DNA from: Batillaria attramentaria | Lineage: Eukaryota; Mollusca; Gastropoda; Batillariidae | Length of the DNA stretch: 64,000 nt | Reading direction: 5' to 3' | Assembly (NCBI GenBank): GCA_018292915.2 | Contig: JACVVK020000018.1 | Coordinates: forward strand, 1,652,001-1,716,000 | In this document: positions 41,584-62,572 of the stretch, in pieces | How the letters are laid out: each line of letters begins with the position of its first letter | How positions within the stretch are numbered: the stretch's first letter is position 1 | Notes under the pieces: generated by a model | Told to the model about the DNA's origin: nothing | What the model saw: only the letters and a program-made list of their open reading frames with translations | Database searches by the model: none | Position numbers and translations under genes: made by a program

Positions 41584-43390
41584 CACAACACTTGATCATC
41601 TGAAAAAAAAACCTTACCCCTCTGAAACAATTGAAAACAAGGCAAATCAAAGGAAAACAAAATCCCCCCCCCCCCCCAACACGCACCCCGAAAAAAACTA
41701 AAGGCAACCCAAAACCAAACCAAACAAACAAAAAACAAGAAGAAGAAGAAAAAGAACAACAACAACAACAACGACAAAAACCAATGGCAACAAGGAACCA
41801 TAAAACGAAAACACCACCACACATCACCAACAACAGCAAAACTGCTGCGGTGACGACCGACCTGCACCACAACAGCTTTGTCACAAGAGACCCAAACTCC
41901 CTTGTCCTCCACAATGCCCCCCGTGGCCATTGCCTGTGACGTAACAAGCAGCGCCCGAGACTCCCCTGGCTGAAGCGCTACGGTCTGCTGTGGCTGTACC
42001 GCCATCATGAGAGGCATAGACAGCGTGACGGTGACCTGGTCCTCCTGCGGGTTGGTGACGATGACGTAGTGCTCAAGAGTCCCCCCTGACCTCGGAGAGT
42101 GCTCGGGGAACGGGAAGATGAAATTGTTTGCCTGCGTCTCGGGTATTTCTGAAATAAATTGGTTGCTGACACTGATCACTAGAAGGCTGAATTATTCCGA
42201 TTCCGATTTCGTTGGGTTTTTTTTTTTTTCTTGTTTTTTTTTTTTGTTTTTTTTTGGTTTGTTTGGGTTTGTTTGGTTTTTTTTTGCCCCAACTCTTTGC
42301 CAGCTTCAGTGTTCCTCCCAGGTCCTGGGTGGAATCCACCACGGCTCGAAAGCTGGGGCAAGTTTTATTATGCATGATAATGGCCATGATGATGATGGTA
42401 AGATGATGCAATGGAGGTCCGTGTGGTTTGGGACTGCGGGACACGGCCGCATTCATCGCTTCCTGTTATAAATGTCCCGGCATTAACCAGATCCGGGAAC
42501 TACGGCACCTGCGGTTCCAGCCCTGTAATCATCCACATCATAAGATGTGTCATACCATTAAGGGAAGCACTTACAAAGTCGCACACGTGAAAGGGGTGAA
42601 TCTCGGCTGTGTGGCAACAGCCTCTCCACTGGGCCCATAGCACACCCGCTCTGGGCAGGAGCCGAACAAGGTAGGAAAAATCCCACTTGCCTCGGATCGG
42701 ACTCGAACCTGGGTCTCCGGTCCATGGTCCGAAGTGCTAACCACTACACTACGGGGCCCGGTTATTCCGATTCTTGTTTGTATCTGTATATCCGTATCGC
42801 ATCGTTTCGTATCTTAAGGCAAAATGTCTTTGGAAGCAGCTTTAGAAACATGAGAAAAAATCCATTAATCAACAGTTTTGTTGTTTATTTACTTGTTTTA
42901 TTTACAAACAAGATCACTCAAGTTTTGGTAAGCATTACACCAATACCCTTATTGCCAGTCATCAAATTTCGTGGATGTAGCTTGAAAATTGACGTTCGAA
43001 TGAAAGTGTAGGTGCAATTGCACCCACGACGTACGGCGAAGGTTAAATTAAACTGTAAACAACAACAACAACAAAAAATGACAACTAAACGCACAACCGT
43101 AAAGAACTTGTATTCGAGTCAATCACATTAATACATTACCACATTAATTATCATTATGATATCATCACACAAGGCAAGCTTAAGTTACACATACGATAGG
43201 TTTCAGTGACGGTAAATGTCCCTACCTATCCGGCAATACAATGAGGCAACAATGAATGCGTCGTCAACAAAATTTTATAAGTGACCAACAAGGTCAGGCT
43301 ATACTAACCCCGTTAAGAAAGCTACTCACCAAAAAGGAGGAGGTAAGGACACACGGCAATCAAACAAATGTTTCTCCGAAGTAGATCCAT
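35931..43390 (-). CDS. F1: IgGFc-binding-protein-like type I membrane protein
   Basis: Predicted exons: 43390-43330, 42148-41862, 41340-41068, 39867-39574, 38871-38688, 37191-36941, 36563-35931. They join to 1983 nt (660 aa) with frame closure. Signal peptide about 1-20 (LIAVCPYLLLF core). The ectodomain (about 21-450) resembles the IgGFc-binding protein N-terminal domain, with an HYVIVTNPQ segment, an SRALLVTSQAMA strand, GAFFVLPTTALSTEYLVATQ and GDLDGIELVLIAETWQDGCL. A Thr/Ala stalk of five 10-residue repeats (about 497-546) follows. Then come a juxtamembrane CPCRSC segment, a TM helix about 617-638 and a short basic tail ending KENY. By family analogy it is a mucosal or haemocyte surface recognition molecule; no VWD or TIL domains are seen, unlike mammalian FCGBP. 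Function is inferred only. A CAG acceptor just before the ATG implies a non-coding 5' exon. It is a tandem paralogue of F2. Confidence 0.84.
36270..36440 (-). repeat. 30-bp coding repeat, F1 stalk
   Basis: Five decamers of type T-A-T-A-H-T-T-V-A-D, Thr/Ala-rich and suited to O-glycosylation. Confidence 0.8.
36685..36929. repeat. (GT)n and (CA)n pair in F1 last intron
   Basis: 36685-36759 GT and 36873-36929 CA, inverted relative to each other, directly beside the exon 6 donor. Confidence 0.95.
36941..37191 (-). CDS. F1 exon 6: ectodomain
   Basis: 251 nt, identical in length to F2 exon 6. Acceptor AATGTGGAG|AT CTG (weak pyrimidine tract), donor TCAAAG|GTAGGT. Encodes QDGCLTAGDGSVLDTSRLTG and TCGPVSGFLCGYD. 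Confidence 0.85.
37253..37430 (+). mobile_element. SINE-A copy (F1 intron 5)
   Basis: Head GGATAATCTAGCGGTGGAGT, box-B-like GAGATCCAATCC, then GTTCTCGTTGCCCCGTCTTT and a CACCCACCCACC tail. Confidence 0.75.
37520..37700 (+). mobile_element. SINE-A copy (F1 intron 5)
   Basis: Head AGCCGAATGGTAGACCGTTG, box B GAGTTTGAATCTC, then TTTTTCTCGTTGCCCCGTC and the CACCCACCCACC tail; in the same orientation as its neighbour. Confidence 0.77.
37782..38329. mobile_element. Fold-back MITE with arms of about 188 bp, in F1 intron 5
   Basis: Arms 37782-37970 and 38143-38329 are near-perfect reverse complements (for example GATCAGCGGCGCAAATTCCC and its complement at 38289-38308), around a loop of about 170 bp. 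Confidence 0.85.
38395..38545. repeat. Short minisatellite of GACTGGTCATGA type
   Basis: Irregular copies of GATCATGAACGACTGGTCAT in F1 intron 5 next to the fold-back element. Confidence 0.6.
38688..38871 (-). CDS. F1 exon 5: ectodomain
   Basis: Acceptor GAAAACAG|AAG AGG, donor CTGTTAG|GTTGGT (phase 1). Encodes VSLIADGPVVVVQVSDGRIP and GNPALLFPRP. Confidence 0.82.
39003..39290 (+). mobile_element. LINE 3' fragment in F1 intron 4
   Basis: Degenerate frame reading LKSFGERCFRVF followed by frameshifted remains of the usual WNSLP...FK..LKTHLF tail, then a 3' end of the CGCTGTATAAATTAAATAAT type. Confidence 0.6.
39574..39867 (-). CDS. F1 exon 4: ectodomain
   Basis: Acceptor GCACTCCAG|GTT CTC, donor CGTGAG|GTATGT. 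98 codons uninterrupted. Encodes CERCDMSGTLINSNYPVTVV and GESKYLLAKLRASGGTYED. Its uninterrupted state is the reference for the split F2 counterpart. Confidence 0.88.
41068..41340 (-). CDS. F1 exon 3: ectodomain
   Basis: Acceptor CCTATTTCAG|GCC ATG, donor TTTCAG|GTAATG. 91 codons. Encodes GAFFVLPTTALSTEYLVATQ and an NYYNGDVLQ segment shared with F2. Confidence 0.88.
41521..41590. repeat. (CA)n microsatellite in F1 intron 2
   Basis: About 30 CA units. Confidence 0.95.
41862..42148 (-). CDS. F1 exon 2: ectodomain
   Basis: Acceptor TTTATTTCAG|AA ATA, donor GTGCAG|GTCGGT. 287 nt, the same length as F2 exon 2. Contains NNFIFPFPEHSP and VEDKGVWVSCDKAVVVQ, typical of the IgGFc-binding N-terminal family. 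Confidence 0.88.
42362..42765 (-). mobile_element. SINE-T, full-length copy (F1 intron 1)
   Basis: Minus strand: GTAGTGTAGTGGTTAGCACT, AGGTTCGAGTCCGATC, a 300-bp body and a (CATCAT) tail. A 3' fragment of the same family lies at 62514-62572. Confidence 0.78.
43330..43390 (-). CDS. F1 exon 1: signal peptide
   Basis: TTTTTTTCTCAG|CAGTTACA precedes the ATG. 20 codons, basic n-region MDLLRRN then a hydrophobic core, ending TTTG|GTGAGT in phase 1, matching the phase of F2 exon 1. Confidence 0.78.
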
Positions 43391-44089
43391 TGTAACTGCT
43401 GAGAAAAAAAATGAGACGCCTATGTTTCATTATTTTCAAAACATTCTAACGCGACGACAAGAAAGAGCCGTTTCGTAACCGCCATTTCTTTGGGTACATT
43501 CTGGTGTATTCTGGCGGTCGATCGTCGCAGATGTTTCAGTTCTATGGCTGGAATCGCTTGATACGTTCACAGCCATCTTTCTCACATTGCGGAACGTCGG
43601 CGTGTGTTAGAACTACCTATCTTATATGTAAAGGAGGCCTGACTTTCCGACCTCTCAGCTTTTCTTAAAAGTGCACAGGGCAAGATTTTGTTTACCACAA
43701 ATCGACCTGGGTTGACAAGAACATGATACCATTTAGGTGCAAAAATATGAGCCATTTCTGAGCTTTTATTGCTAGGATATGAACCACTCATGAGGCAAGT
43801 GACACGTTTGTATGAAACAGACTCCAACTACGACTGAAGGCCGTCTGGTGCGTTTCGGTGAACTCAACTCTGAAGCCAGCAGTACAGCTCGTATGGAGTC
43901 GATGGCAACATAACAAATTTACATTAAAATAGACTTTCGGATGACCACTGACGCAATAGTGGCAACGTCTGTATAAAACACATTTTTCACACAGTGGGGG
44001 TTGCTCGTCCAGCAGGATGTAAATTTAAATTCAGCAAGTGTTGAATATAACAGCAACAATATACAACATTATTTGAATTATCCAGGATG

Positions 44090-45060
44090 ATTCACAACAA
44101 ACGTACTGAGACTCTCCCTACACACATACTGAGACGTCTCGCTACGTTCACAGACAGACCAGAAAAAAACACAGACAAAAAGTGAAGCATCCTAACTAGG
44201 TAAGTCTCAATACGTCTGGCAGGAACACGACATCGTGTGGACAACTTGTCATCGACTGCGCTGACTCTGTGCACAAGAATCAGTCGGTGGTCGGTGGTCT
44301 AGTGGTTAAGAGACTTGTCACCAATGCGAGAGGTCGGGGGGTTCGAGTCCCACTCGGGGCAAAGAATTTTTCCTTCTCGTACGTGGCATCGTTCATTCGG
44401 GCCGATCGTCGGGGGTTCTCTCCGGGTACTCCCCTCTGCTTTGGAAATGTTCACCCACCAAATTTGAAAAATAAATGCAATTCTAAATTCCGAAATTTAA
44501 ATAGATGAGCTGACCCGTCGCACCACGTGATTGTAATGTGTTTATGTCTAGTGTTTGAGAGAATGCGTGTGATTCACGTCAACGTGCGTGTTGGGTTCAG
44601 TTCGCGGCGCTTTGAGCCGATTCATGAAACTGGGTAAAGCGCCTATACAATACTCATTATTATTAGTCAGTTGGGTCACGAAATAGCATGTGAGACCATT
44701 GTGGCGATTCTGGCGTGTATGCTGTTCTAGAGGTGTACCAGACGACGACATTATTTGGTTGCGGACTGAGGGCTAGCCGGACGGCGCTGATTGCTGGCTA
44801 TTTTTTAGAAGCTTTGGTTAGTCCTAGTCTATTCAGGAATGGACCTTAATCTCAAAGAAAGTCATATTTCTCTACTATTAGAAGTCAAAAAGTCACAAAC
44901 ACGGTAGCAATTGCCAAATAAAGCATCCTTCAAGCTCTTCTTAGAGCTTCGATCGAAATTGGCAGTTTTTCATCTCAGTGTTACGAACATAGGGCGAGTG
45001 AGTGAGTTTTTAGGGCTTAAAGGCGCGCAAGCCACAAAGACTAATTGTTACGAACATAGA
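44090..45060. repeat. Segmental duplication, copy upstream of F1
   Basis: Shares ordered blocks (AACTTGTCATCG, GCGCTGACTCTG, GCATGTGAGACCATTGTGG, AAAGCATCCTTC, TTAGAGCTTCGA) with 47690-48400 in F2, interrupted here by a SINE-V. Confidence 0.65.
44283..44665 (+). mobile_element. SINE-V, near full length, upstream of F1
   Basis: CGGTGGTCTAGTGGTTAAGA, GGGGTTCGAGTCCCACTCGG, GCGCTTTGAGCCGATTCATG and a (ATT)n tail. It interrupts a segment that is uninterrupted in the duplicate copy near 47800. Confidence 0.82.
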
Positions 45061-45787
45061 GGCTTTAAGATATGATACGTAAGTTATTCGGAATAGAGAC
45101 AGGAAACAACAGGAAATATAATTTTACCTGGAATACCAAAGGGATGTATATGACCAGTCTCACTCAACAAGTACAATCAGACACCACTTGTGCTCCTCTC
45201 CTGTGAGTGGAATTTTGACTATTATGGTGAAAGCGACCTGTACATATATATAGGGCACAACTTTGTGTATCCTTGGTAAATACGTAGAACGGGCTAACAC
45301 GTCTGTACAATAGGCTACGAGCCTATCAATATTTAAACCAAACTCTTGAAAAGGGAAAAATCAAACAGTCGGGCAAACGTCAATTCAATATCAACAAAAA
45401 GATCAGTTATTCAGCATCTCCTCCACACACAATGAGAGCCACACAGCATGTTTACACACGTCCTTCAGAAGAACTTCAGTAAATAAAGGGATCGATTCGT
45501 GAAAGTGACTAGCATTCCTTCCAACTCTATTCAATTTGCTGCCTTTGCATTTCTTTGTGGTGGGTTTTCAAGAAAACCCTCTACGTGAAAGAGTTAATTT
45601 GCTGTTAGGTATTGTTCAAAAATGATCACTTGTTCTGGTTTAATCACATACAAAGGCGCACGCGTAATCTCCCACTTTCACTTGGGTGGCCCATATGGAG
45701 CCTTCGACCACACTGGGCGTCAACTTGCTGTAGTCTGCATGTAATCTAAATGGGCTCAAAAAATTTTACTCTTCAGTCGAACCCCCC

Positions 45788-45810
45788 CCCCCCCACACAC
45801 ACACACACAC

Positions 45811-45861
<51 letters not shown>

Positions 45862-45879
45862 ACACACACACACACACAT
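45788..45879. repeat. (CA)n microsatellite downstream of F2
   Basis: CA tract preceded by a C13 run, next to a candidate AATAAATAAA on the minus strand. Confidence 0.95.
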
Positions 45880-46316
45880 TTATTTATGGAACTGGTGTTT
45901 ATTCCTGTACGAAATACAAAACATACTGGACATCACGGTTAGTGATTTAAAAAAACAAACATACATATAAGTAAACAGTATAAGTATTAACAGTGGTGTC
46001 TTGTCAGCTAAAATGTTCTAAAATGAAGAAACCACCTGAACATTAAACACTCCTTTTGTCTGGAAAACAAAACAAACAAACAAACCATTAGTTTATTATC
46101 CAAAAAGGTGCGTTGTCATGATCAGTCTCGTACAGTTCTGTTGTAAAAAAAAAGAAAACAAACAGGAACGTGTACTTATCTTTGCAGAACATGTATACAA
46201 AAGATTTCCAGACAAACGAAACTAGCGATACTGATGTTCATGTCTTTGGGTGTTTGTGCTCTGACCGGACGCCTCTTCATCAGAGCGGTGTCACAAGGAT
46301 GTGTCAAAGTTTCGTA

Positions 46317-56179
<9,863 letters not shown>

Positions 56180-56231
56180 GACAGCACGACTCACTGAAAG
56201 CATAAAGACGTTTCTGTTTTAGAACAACTCA

Positions 56232-56268
<37 letters not shown>

Positions 56269-56271
<3 letters not shown>

Positions 56272-56478
56272 AAAGGAACAAAGGCGTTACTAAAGCCGAA
56301 AACATGCGCTCAATCAGGTCAATTTGAAAGTAGGGGAAGTAAGTAAAGCTGAGAGCGCTCCCTAGATCTAGGAGGTGTGTGCTTTGTATGCCATTGGACA
56401 AGTCCGCCTTGCCCTATATTGGCTACAAGCCACAATGGGAGGTGGGGGGGGGGGGGGAAGGGGCTAGGATGGTAGGCT

Positions 56479-56558
<80 letters not shown>

Positions 56559-56696
56559 CAAGGCGGACTTGTCCACTGGCATACAAAGCACACATCTCCT
56601 AGATCTAGGGAGCGCTCTCAGCTTTACTTACTTCCCCTACTTTCAAATTGACCTGATTGAGCGCATGTTTTCGGATTTAGCGACGCCTTTGTTCCT

Positions 56697-56701
<5 letters not shown>
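56269..56701. mobile_element. Fold-back element with 150-bp arms and TA arrays, just upstream of F2
   Basis: Arms 56269-56419 and 56551-56701 are about 95% reverse-complementary. (TA)n tracts lie outside both arms and in the loop beside a G13 run. The left end lies about 90 bp upstream of the F2 signal-peptide exon. Confidence 0.85.
56480..56555. repeat. (TA)n array inside the fold-back element
   Basis: About 37 TA units; further TA arrays at 56234-56266, 56701-56760 and 57430-57506. Confidence 0.95.
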
Positions 56702-56763
<62 letters not shown>

Positions 56764-57288
56764 ATACCACTCTACCACTATTACAAGTCATGGTTTAAAA
56801 TCCATAATTTACCACACGTGGTATAACATTGTACCCATGACAACCACACGTGAATTATGGCTGTACCTAAAGAGTGAACATGTACTACCCCTAGCAGTGT
56901 TCCAGCAGTGTGTTCTGGTGAAAGGATTTGCGTCACGATATGACGCGAAAAGCGACTAGACAATAATTTACGTCACGACGTGACGTGGTTCGACTTTGTA
57001 CGGGAATGGGGACGAAGGAGCGTTGCCAGTCGCTTGACGTGGAATTGTTGATCTTTTGCTGCGTTTTATCAACAAGCGGTCGTATTTGTGACAAGCGCAA
57101 GCCTAGTTCCAGTTCTCTACTAAGACGGAGGTTTCGAAACGGACCAGCTGACTTCTCAAAGCCTATGGACAAAGCGAGGTAAAGCACCTCAGTCAGTGAT
57201 GTCGCGTGAAGCATTTTGGATTGCCGATGTCAGTTTTCAAATCAAAGAAATGCAGGTACGGACGTGGTATAAATAATTTTCCCAATTC

Positions 57289-57420
57289 GGTGCCCCCGAT
57301 TACGTAAAATACACCACACTCGTTTGTTGATTTCGACCGTTAAAACTGCGTTCAAAACTCGCAATTTTACGGTCGAAATCAACAAACTCGTGTGGTGTAT
57401 TTTCCGTAATCGGGGGCACC
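57289..57420. repeat. Inverted repeat, 55-bp arms
   Basis: GGTGCCCCCGATTACG at 57289 is mirrored by CGTAATCGGGGGCACC ending 57420, with matching inner sequence and a loop of about 20 bp. Followed by (TA)n. Confidence 0.8.
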
Positions 57421-57429
57421 TCATTGTGA

Positions 57430-57504
<75 letters not shown>

Positions 57505-57507
<3 letters not shown>

Positions 57508-59486
57508 ATAGATTTATTGCTTCTTAGTTACAATTAAGAAGAATTTGCTTTGCTCCTCTTGATAATAAAACACAATTGATATACACAAACATAGAAATAC
57601 ATATACACATTCACACACTCAGTCATTGGCTAAAACACAATTTAAGAGAATAAGCACTGGCATTGCCTCACATTAAACTGTGTTAAACAAGCACTAAGAA
57701 TAACAGTTAAAAAGGAGGGGCAGGCCTAACACAGAATACAGATCACAGATAACAGCTCTCTCTACATATAGATCCTTCATCCACACACATCTTATCTTCT
57801 GAGCTCCCACAAGCACCCGCATCCACCCACACACATCACAGGGTACGATATTAGACCGCTGGGGATGATTCACTAGTGTTCATATATAATGTGATTAATG
57901 TCAATGCATAGGACGGGCATACTATTACCCGGTAAGTAAAGAGTTTAACTGGAGTGCTTCCACACCAGTGTATCATTTTTCATTACACTTTAATCCTGAC
58001 TAAGGCAATCATTTAGGGCAACGACAGAGGATGGAATGAATGATTTCCTAAAACGTACTGTTTTCGTTTTGATACATCTCCACCTTCTCCCCGAAGGTAG
58101 CATCTCAAAAAACCCATTCAGTGGGTGGGTGATGTCTCCCACAATTCTCATTACCTTTTTATATGAGCGGGAAGCAAAGAGATATTCCACGCTGGCTAGT
58201 TCTAAACCAGTTATTTGCTCTGCCTGTATGACTACCTTCTCAACTTTGTGAAGATCATCCACATTGCATGATGGGTACCAAGCACAGAAGCCGAATGTCA
58301 ATGCTTTCTATGCTGGCTCTGTAGAACATGGACAGTATGGTCCGACTAACCTTAAACTGATTCAGTTTTCGCAGGAAAAACAGTCTTGAGTGGCATTTTT
58401 TCACCACTGCTTCTACATGAGCTGACCATGTCAGACTGGCTGAGATTTTGGTTCCCAGATATTTGTACTCTTCCACAACCTCAACATTTTCCCCGTTAAT
58501 CACTACTGGGGTTGTTGGAGGTTTGGTCTTCCTAAAGTCACAGACTATTTCTTTCGTCTTTCCCACATTCAGGTCCAGGTGGTTATTACAGCACCATTCT
58601 TCTAAGGAGGTAATTTCTCTCCTGTAGGATGTCTCATCATCATTGAGGATAAGTCCAATAAGTGCTGAGTCATCAGAGAATTTGATGAGGAGGTTTTGGG
58701 GGCTGGACGTTCTACAATCATTGGTGTACAGGGTGAACAGGGTAGGTGAAAGAACACACCCCTGGGGTGTACCGGTATTAATAACTAGTTTGTCTGAACA
58801 GATCTAGCCATCCCTACCACCACCACCACTACCGCCACATCCGCAGCCGCTTGCACCCCCCAGTCCCCCAGCAGCTGCCGATGCAGCAGCCGCAGCAATG
58901 GACACAAACTGTGATCTGTTCAACAGAAAATCTATGAGCCAGCGCGTCAGCTGAGGTGAAACAGACATCTCACGGAGTTTATCATACATGAGGCTGGGTT
59001 TAACAGTATTAAATGCCGAACTAAAGTCAATGAACAGTACTCTCGCTGACGAGTTAGTCATGTCCAAATGTTGCAGTATCTCATGAACCATCAGAATGGT
59101 TGCATCATCAGTCCGGGGCTGGGCCGCTAGTGCGCGGGTCCGCTATTGCGCGGGGCCGCTATTGCGCGGTGACTAGTTTGAACTCATTGAACTAGTCTCT
59201 CAAGACAGTGTAACAGAAATACCCAAAGCCAAGAGACGCAGCCTACAGAATACTGTGCTGACAATCATTCAAACGTGTTCCAAGTCGGTTTTCATGGGAT
59301 AGGGCAGATTTCCCTGCGCGCAGCAGCGAGTTTCAGTAGTACAAAACAAGGCTATGCCGTTTCTCCAGACAATACATACTTTCGCGCACACTGTGGCGTA
59401 ACGAAATCTGCGTCATAGACACTTGACGTGCACACTATGCTGCTGCGTTCCGTTTGGCGGGAGTTGTGAGACGTGTGTGTGTGAGG

Positions 59487-59527
<41 letters not shown>

Positions 59528-60690
59528 GGATCAATGGGTTGATGGGTGGGGTGGGGGGGGCACAGGAAAGCCCTGTGATCATGCTTTTCTAATGTGGAAG
59601 TTTTAAAGCATTAAATCACTCATATTTGTGTAGGATGGGCTGGGTGATTCACTTGACAAATTCAGACATGCTATATTCTGGCTCGTGATTAGGCACTATA
59701 CACACTGTGTTTGACATGTCACATTTACGGACTCCTGCAGATTTTTCATGTGATATGAACCTGACATTTTCGAAGATCAAAATATTGCTCTTATTTTCAT
59801 CTGTCATAATGTATGTCATATACTTTTGTAGCTCGAGGAAAATATCTCAGATCATGTGCTGTGACTCACGAGCACCAAAGTGATACAAAACAAATTTGAA
59901 ATTTATATACATGTATAAATTGTTACTTTGGCCATTTAATAAAGAGTTTATGATGTATTTTATTATAAAGAAGTACAACCAATGAAAACACTCATTTGTC
60001 AGATTTTTACCAATACCGGCAAGTCGTCCATAATACTACGCGTACATTGACCATCACCGTATATAATAAGCATTTTGATATATACTTCATTTCTGTTTGT
60101 TTAAATGATAATAAACCATTGGCAAGTGGCATAATAATTGATTTAAGTAGTACAAGAATCTGTTTATGATTTAGACCAGCTGTTTGTGAATATCACGTAA
60201 GTCGTCGAAGCGTGAAAGCGCGCCTTTAAGTTAAGGGCTGTAACTCTGGTGCATCCCTATGGATTCTTGGGAACATTTTTTAAATACAATCAGGACATCC
60301 TAGGAAGACATCTGGCACCATCGTAGTACATTCCCGGGGTGGGGGGGGGGTGCACGGTAGGCCCCGTCACCTTGGCAAGTATTGCTTCTTATAGATGATA
60401 TGGCCGCGCAATAGCGGCCCCGCGCAATAGCGGACCCGCGCAATAGCGGACCCGCGCACTAGCGGACCCGGACCCGCGCAATAGCGGCCCCGCGCACTAG
60501 CGGACCCGCGCAATAGCGGGCCGACCCCCATCAGTCCCACGATTGGCTCTATATGCGAACTGGAGTGGGTCCGTCTGGTCCTGAGTTTGCCTAAGCAGTC
60601 TTTTTAGCATCAGTTTCTCAAGACACTTCATTACCACAGAAGTGAGTGCTATGGGTCTGTAGTCATTGAGTACATTATGTCTCAAAATAC
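57505..60690 (-). mobile_element. Broken CR1/L2-type LINE (reverse transcriptase fragments)
   Basis: On the minus strand: an LNDYRPIALTSVVMKCLEKL segment (about 60670), then after a DNA-element insertion ARVLFIDFSSAFNTV (about 59030), a TPQGCVLSP block and the FSDDSA catalytic box (about 58690). It continues with EYKYLGTKIS and WSAHVE to a frame break near 58290 and the C-terminal part to about 57990. The 3' end carries AATAAA and a (TA)n tail. A GCN/GGN low-complexity stretch with a stop interrupts the RT at about 58806-58905, and the 5' end is truncated. Non-functional. Confidence 0.88.
59106..60537. mobile_element. DNA element with 9-bp target duplication inside the LINE
   Basis: CATCAGTCC lies at 59106-59114 and at 60529-60537. 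Between them both ends carry inverted arrays of a 15-bp unit, CCGCTA(T/G)TGCGCGGG. Left is GGGGCTGGGCCGCTAGTGCG; the right end in reverse complement is GGGGGTCGGCCCGCTATTGC. The LINE reading frame resumes across the junction when the insert and one duplicate are ignored. No transposase seen in 1.4 kb, so it is non-autonomous. The 9-bp duplication would suit a Mutator-like family (inference). Confidence 0.8.
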
Positions 60691-61634
60691 ACACCCACGT
60701 GTATGCAAAAGACCTAGCAAACTAAAAACAAAACAAAATACAACAAAAATGACAGAGACAAGAACATAATCGGCTATACTTCTCATAGCAGCCGATTCTT
60801 GGGACTGTACAAAAATGCCTCGATTTGTCTGATTTCCAAGGCTTCTTCAATGTTTTTGTTCATCAGTAAAAGGAATACTGCTATTGGATTGTATCGATTT
60901 GCCATTGGATTGTATCGATTTGCTAGCAATCAACATTTAGCAATCAATCAATCACCTGTCCGCCGCAGACCGCCGCTCGCGGAATACTTCGATCCACTTA
61001 TCCTCAGGTTTCCTTTATTTTCGAAGCCTTTTCAAATGTCACGTTTTGTTCGAACAGTACTGAATTTTTTGTAGAGGCAGTGACGACAGAAAATGAACTT
61101 TGATGTGAGCTACATTACATATATTTACACCGCTCGCCAGTGCAAACTTTCAGTGAGTTAACTATGAGTGCGTTACGTCCGAAAATAGTAATGAAACAGA
61201 GAGCGAAAGTGTGAGTTATGGCTTTCCGTAACCCACTCAGTTGTTTACGAGTTCACAAAAACACACTCCAGTTAGGTCATCAGTCAGAAAGTGCGTCATT
61301 TCAAACATTTAGAACTCAAACGTCACTACCGGTGCACAGTTATTTTGGGGTTGAATTTTTATTTTGCTTGGATCACGCAAAAAATGATCGAACAGAAAAT
61401 TCTTTGCGAAGTATTTGCGAGTGCACTTTTGAATGTCAGTACATGAGCATATGCTTTTAATGATATTCTTCTTAACACCAGGCAATCTCAACTGCCCTAC
61501 GCATCATTTCCTCACAAGTCAGTGCGCAGAATTTTGAGGGGGTACAAACGTCATTAGTCACCCTACCTGAAAAATAAAATGTCGCAGAAAATGTGTGCGA
61601 CAGAGGTAATAGTCTGAATGCTCGTGGTATAAAC

Positions 61635-61769
61635 AGCTTACATGATTAGTTCTCAATGGTTCGATTGTTTGCGTAGCCACCTCGCCGGAGGCTCGGTAGC
61701 TACACAAACATTCGAACCATCTCGGGGTTAGTCTTTCGCCGTAAACCACGAGAACTAATCATGTAAGCT
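61635..61769. repeat. Inverted repeat (short fold-back element)
   Basis: AGCTTACATGATTAGTTCTC at 61635-61654 is reverse-complemented at 61750-61769, and an inner arm (61655-61677 / 61699-61720) also pairs. Confidence 0.75.
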
Positions 61770-62513
61770 CTATTTAGCAGAACAACACTTTGGTCTTCTC
61801 CACCGAAAAGAATACGAAAACAATGCGGAGTATGGAAGCATACCTAAACGTGAACTATGGATAATAATAGCATAATAAACACTCTGGTCTTTTTAGCCGA
61901 AAGCATACGGCGTAGTCGATGGTGTTCAAAAGGAAAGTGCATTTGATGATCAGCAGTCATGCATTACAATGGTTCGCGGGCAATAAGAAACAGCTCTGCC
62001 GGAAACGATTCATGTCGATTGCATCGATCTGCATGTTGATGTCAAGGCAACTGTGATGCGCGGTTTTAAAAAAAAAATGCAGGCACAGGCACCTGCGTTA
62101 AATTTCTGCCTAAAGATTTAAAGTTTAGACAAAATTGAACTAAGTTGAAGACAAAAAAGCAGTTCAGGATTTTTTTTTAAGGCGACAATTCCACGATATC
62201 TGCAGTTCCGCAAAAGAGAGTCTTTACCTTTTACCACCCGTGGCTCCAGGTAAAGTAACTGTTGTACAAACAACCCCAGGCAAACCAGTATGATGATGTT
62301 AAGGGCAATTTACTTCGTAAACTGTCAACAAAATCTGAAAATGTAAACAACAAAAAAATCAAGTGAGCGGTCCTGTCGCTTGTTTTCATTATGTTAAAAC
62401 TGCTGTCTGGAAAGGACCACGTGACATATGTAAGCAACTTGAAAAAAAGGTGTATGATAGCCCATCATTCAATGTATACGCATTTCATAACAATATAACA
62501 ATATCAACTGTCC

Positions 62514-62572
62514 TGCAGTCCCAAACCACAAGGACCTCCATAGCATCATCATACCATCACCTATCATCCTGA
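62514..62572. mobile_element. SINE-T 3' fragment
   Basis: CAGTCCCAAACCACAAGGAC followed by a CATCATACCATCA tail, matching the 3' end of 42362-42765. Confidence 0.65.
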
